From contig NZ_JAUOTP010000012.1 of assembly GCF_030546695.1 (NCBI RefSeq), positions 1 through 64,000 on the forward strand: a DNA stretch of 64,000 nt. Direction: 5' to 3'. Shown piece by piece: positions 61,365 through 64,000 of this stretch. The DNA comes from Sphingomonas natans. GTDB taxonomy: Bacteria; Pseudomonadota; Alphaproteobacteria; Sphingomonadales; Sphingomonadaceae. Below the pieces are notes generated by a model, which worked only from the letters and a program-made list of their open reading frames with translations, did not search any database and had not been told where the DNA came from. Position 1 is the stretch's first letter. Each line of letters opens with the position of its first letter. Position numbers and translations under genes: made by a program.

Positions 61365-61495
61365 CCTCCCCATCGCAGATGAGGAGGGGACCATCCGCAG
61401 GATGGTGGAGGGGTACATTCCTGGCGCCTACCGCCGCTTCGCGGCGGCCCCTCCACCGCCTGCGGCGGTCCCCCTCCCCGGCAAAGCCGGGGAGG
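61365..61495. repeat. nested hairpin array
   Basis: Five small hairpins and one long pairing occur in tandem: CCTCCCC/GGAGGGG (61365-61389), ACCATCC-GCA-GGATGGT (61390-61406), CCGCCGC-TTC-GCGGCGG (61431-61447) inside GGTGGAGGGG/CCCCTCCACC (61404-61413 with 61448-61457), ACCGCC-TGC-GGCGGT (61455-61469), and CCTCCCCGGC-AAA-GCCGGGGAGG (61473-61495). It fills the gap between two convergent genes and may act as a bidirectional terminator or as a repetitive element. Confidence 0.75.
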
Positions 61496-61504
61496 ATCTG
61501 GACG

Positions 61505-62209
61505 TCAGCCCTCGGCCTCGTCCTTGTACTTGAGTTCCAGATAGCGGTTCTGCGTCGCTAGCTTGCGCAGGTCGCCCGCGGCGAGATCCTCGCTCATCCG
61601 CGCCAGTTCCTCGTCGACGACGCCGAGGCCCTGGATCAATTGCACGTCGGGACCGATCCCGTCGCGCGCCTTGCGCAGCGACAAAGGCACGCGCGCATAG
61701 CCCTGGATCAGCTCGGGCAGTTCCTCGGCGAGCAGTTTGCGCACGGCGTTGGCGGCGGGCTCGTTGGGGTCGAGCGCGGCGAGCTGGGTGCCGAGCGCCT
61801 CGAGCTTGACGCCGATGCCATCGACGAGCCGCGCGGCGGGCGGCGGCAGGAGCTGGCGCTGCGCGCGCAGCCAGGTCTCGGTGCGCTGGGGCAGGCGGGC
61901 GAGATCGCTCTGGACGAGCCGCTCGGGCGTCTCCTCGATGCTGCGCGACGCGAACAGGATGATCGACCAGGCCGCGATCAAAGCGACGAGCGCGCCGGTG
62001 AAACCGGTCATGCCGATCGGGCCGATCGCGATCGCCCACAGGATCGCGGCGGCGAAGACCGCAATGGTGGCGACGAGCAGGCGCTTGCCGGTGCGGAAGG
62101 CGGCGGCGTTGCGCTTGCGGCGCTCGCGCTGGGCGAGCGCGCGGCCTTCGGGCGAGACGCGGTGGAGCAGGGCCTCGGCGTCGGCGACGACGCGGTGGGG
62201 ATCGGGCAT
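61505..62209 (-). CDS. XpaC-like membrane protein, partner of TelA
   Basis: This 234-residue protein has two hydrophobic helices (RLLVATIAVFAAAILWAIAI and GALVALIAAWSIILFA, about 62-100) followed by a long helical cytoplasmic domain. It belongs to the 5-bromo-4-chloroindolyl phosphate hydrolysis (XpaC) family by layout and by its place 14 bases after telA. The family name comes from an indirect phenotype; actual role is unknown, likely in envelope stress with TelA. Confidence 0.7.
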   Translation of the reverse strand: MPDPHRVVADAEALLHRVSPEGRALAQRERRKRNAAAFRTGKRLLVATIAVFAAAILWAIAIGPIGMTGFTGALVALIAAWSIILFASRSIEETPERLVQSDLARLPQRTETWLRAQRQLLPPPAARLVDGIGVKLEALGTQLAALDPNEPAANAVRKLLAEELPELIQGYARVPLSLRKARDGIGPDVQLIQGLGVVDEELARMSEDLAAGDLRKLATQNRYLELKYKDEAEG

Positions 62210-62223
62210 CTTGTTGCTCTGCC

Positions 62224-63432
62224 TCAGCCGACCGGCTTGAAAGGATCGTCGGTGGACCCGCCGCCCGTCAGCCGCGCCTGCGAGGCACCCTCGGCGCGGG
62301 CGATATAGCCGCGCGACTTCTCGACCTCGCTCGTCAGGCTGGTCACGGTCTGCTTCATCGAATCCAGCGCCTCCAGCTTGAAGCGGTCGATCGAATCCAT
62401 CGTATCGTAGATATTCTGGAAGGCGCGCTTGAGCGTGTCGATCGGGATCGTCGCGCTCGCCGCCTGCTTGTGGATGTCCGCGGTCTGGCTCTTGAGCAGC
62501 TCGCCGGTGCTGTCGATGATGTTGGCGGTGGTCGTGTTGAGCTGCGTGATCTGCTGGAGGACGAGCTTCTGGTTGGTCAGGGCCTGCGCGACCGTGACCG
62601 CGGTGCGCAGCGCCGAGACGGTGGTGGTCGAGGCGCGATCGACGCCCTTCACGAGCTCGACATTGTTCTTCTTGACCAGATCGAGCGCGAGATAGCCTTG
62701 CACCGTCACCGCCATCTGGGTGAGAAGGTCCTGCGCGCGCTGGCGGACGTAGAAGAGCGCAGTCTCGCGGATCGCCTTGGCCTTGGCGGGATCGGTCGCG
62801 TCGAGGTCGAGCGCCTTGGCCTCGAGCTTCTCGTCGAGCGCCTTGGCGACGTGGATCATCTGTTCGAGCCGGTTCATCGCGGCCCACATCGACTGCCGCT
62901 CGACATCGACCGCGGCATTGTCCTTGATCAGTTCGTCCTTGCCCGAGGCGAGCGCGGCGAGGATCGACGAGATGTGGCCCTGCGCGGACTTGTAGCTGTC
63001 GAAATAATTGCGCAGCTTGCCGCCGAACGGGATGATCCCGAACAGTTTCTTGGGCGCGAGCAGATTGCCCTTCCGGCCCGGATCGAGATCCTCGATCGTG
63101 CGGCGCAGTTCGGCGAGATCCGCGCCGACGCCGCTCTCGCCGTCCATCGCGCGGACGGGGCGATCGAGGAAGCGGTTCGATTGGCCCGCCGCCTCGGCGA
63201 TCTCGCGCCGGCCCATATTGGTGATCTGATCGACCTTCTTGCCGAATTCGGGCGAATTGGCGTCGAGTGCGGCCAAATCCTCGACGAAGCTCTCGGCCTT
63301 CTCCTCGAGCTGGCCCTTCTGCTCATCCTTCAGGGGCACGAGCCCCGCCGCCTTGGCGGGCGCGATCGCCTGCACCGGCGTGGGTGGGGTCAGCACCAGA
63401 TCGCTCTCGGTCTCGGTTGCCGTCGTCGCCAT
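62224..63432 (-). CDS. telA: TelA family toxic-anion resistance protein
   Basis: This 402-residue, mostly helical soluble protein fits the TelA/KlaA family: PKKLFGIIPFGGKLRNYFDSYKSAQGHI in the first third, MAVTVQGYLALDLVKKNNVELVKGVDRASTTTVSALRTAVTVAQAL in the middle and a coiled-coil end. Plasmid TelA is tied to tellurite resistance, but chromosomal TelA-XpaC pairs also affect resistance to cell-wall stress. Start ATG at 63432. Confidence 0.88.
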   Translation of the reverse strand: MATTATETESDLVLTPPTPVQAIAPAKAAGLVPLKDEQKGQLEEKAESFVEDLAALDANSPEFGKKVDQITNMGRREIAEAAGQSNRFLDRPVRAMDGESGVGADLAELRRTIEDLDPGRKGNLLAPKKLFGIIPFGGKLRNYFDSYKSAQGHISSILAALASGKDELIKDNAAVDVERQSMWAAMNRLEQMIHVAKALDEKLEAKALDLDATDPAKAKAIRETALFYVRQRAQDLLTQMAVTVQGYLALDLVKKNNVELVKGVDRASTTTVSALRTAVTVAQALTNQKLVLQQITQLNTTTANIIDSTGELLKSQTADIHKQAASATIPIDTLKRAFQNIYDTMDSIDRFKLEALDSMKQTVTSLTSEVEKSRGYIARAEGASQARLTGGGSTDDPFKPVG

Positions 63433-63566
63433 CGTCTCGGAAGCTCCACCGCGAAATGCGTCCCGTAAAATGGACGCTTAAGCTGTATGGTGCAAGTGCG
63501 ACACCGCCGTCGCCTTGGGTATCCGAAGCGGCTAGAGGCCGGGCGACAGCGAGAAAGGCGGCGCGC

Positions 63567-64000
63567 GTGCTGAAGAGGTGGCTCGGAAAAGCGAAGGACG
63601 CGGCACCTGCCGCGCGCGATACGGATGCGGACTGGCGCAAGCTGGGGCGCGACGAGCCCTATTTCGGGGTGCTGGCCGATCCGCGCTTCCTGCGCGCGAA
63701 CCTGACCGCGGAGGCGCTGGACGATTTCTACGCGAGCGGCGTGACCGATATCGCTTATTATCTCGCGCTGATGCGCGCGCGGTTCGGGCCGTTCGCGCCG
63801 GCATCCGCGCTCGATTTCGGCTGCGGGGTCGGGCGGCTGACCGCGGCGCTGGCGGACGTGACCGGCGACGCGCTGGGCGTCGATATCGCAGAGGGCATGC
63901 TGGTCGAGGCGCGCCAGCGAGCCAGGCCGGGGCTCGATTTCGCGAACGTGCTGCCCGAGCGCGCCTTCGACTGGATCGTCTCGATCATCGTCTTCCAGCA
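63567..64000 (+). CDS. class I SAM-dependent methyltransferase (cut by window end)
   Basis: The visible 144 residues start with GTG at 63567, preceded by an AAGG site, and read VLKRWLGKAKDAAP at the N-terminus. SALDFGCGVGRLTAALADV is SAM motif I and GVDIAEGMLVEAR the acidic loop; FDWIVSIIVFQ begins the post-I region. The rest lies beyond base 64000. The substrate is unknown. It is divergent from telA with a 134-base gap. Confidence 0.85.
   Translation, partial: MLKRWLGKAKDAAPAARDTDADWRKLGRDEPYFGVLADPRFLRANLTAEALDDFYASGVTDIAYYLALMRARFGPFAPASALDFGCGVGRLTAALADVTGDALGVDIAEGMLVEARQRARPGLDFANVLPERAFDWIVSIIVFQ

Overview
The window is a gene-dense, GC-rich chromosomal segment that looks like Sphingomonas or a close relative (Alphaproteobacteria, Sphingomonadales). 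The pointers are the TonB receptors, an EipA/DUF1134 protein, a CxxC-less Fur, a MerC-domain protein, a stand-alone GTA-type three-TM holin, a PhbB reductase and intergenic repeats of the GTTCGTCCTGAGC...GTCGAAGGAC type. No plasmid, prophage, integrase, transposase or CRISPR array is visible.

Layout. 0-3.4 kb: a truncated flavoprotein, an alpha/beta hydrolase, and two minus-strand genes that share a STAS-like domain, one of them fused to hemerythrin. 3.5-13.4 kb: an organosulfur (sulfonate) island. A minus-strand operon runs aldo/keto reductase-ssuA-ssuC-ssuB-nitroreductase-small ORF-ssuD, with a TonB receptor and an MFS carrier transcribed divergently. 13.4-23.9 kb: a compact chemosensory operon, mcp-cheW(x3)-cheB-cheR-cheA-STAS-cheY-cheC-hybrid kinase, with nearly every junction overlapping and no flagellar genes nearby. 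24-30 kb: an M14 peptidase, then a molybdoenzyme set (YdeP-type oxidoreductase, fdhD, mobA, moeA), then tRNA-Ser(GCT). 30-40.7 kb: eipA, pgeF, an AT-richer isochorismatase-like gene, a small HNH-like protein, a MidA-type methyltransferase with lgt, a Tat-exported SDR, an orphan IorB-type subunit, hemH, phbB and a ribbon-helix-helix protein. 40.7-44.8 kb: iron uptake (Fur-box promoter, siderophore receptor, TonB, PiuC-type dioxygenase). 44.9-48.7 kb: purH, GST, DUF427, a third STAS-like protein, MerC. 49-50.6 kb: a cytochrome b and sulfite-oxidase-fold lipoprotein pair. 50.6-55 kb: plsC, fur, rimI, tsaB, a RutE-like nitroreductase, nfu and an aspartyl hydroxylase-like gene. 55.2-64 kb: an RNA helicase with a clear terminator, DedA, VapBC, hslVU, a holin-like gene, a metallophosphoesterase, XpaC-TelA and a truncated methyltransferase.

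How it fits together. The sulfonate island covers outer-membrane entry, ABC import and desulfonation. The chemosensory operon encodes a soluble receptor with two signalling tips and a three-domain coupling protein, a stoichiometry unlike textbook chemotaxis. The fdhD/mobA/moeA genes serve molybdoenzymes, and candidates lie at 25, 36 and 50 kb.

Several intergenic gaps are filled by structured repeats. One family has three copies (31.9, 47.7 and 59.4 kb). In two of them the first hairpin carries a different perfect palindrome, and one copy fills the whole hslV-hslU gap.
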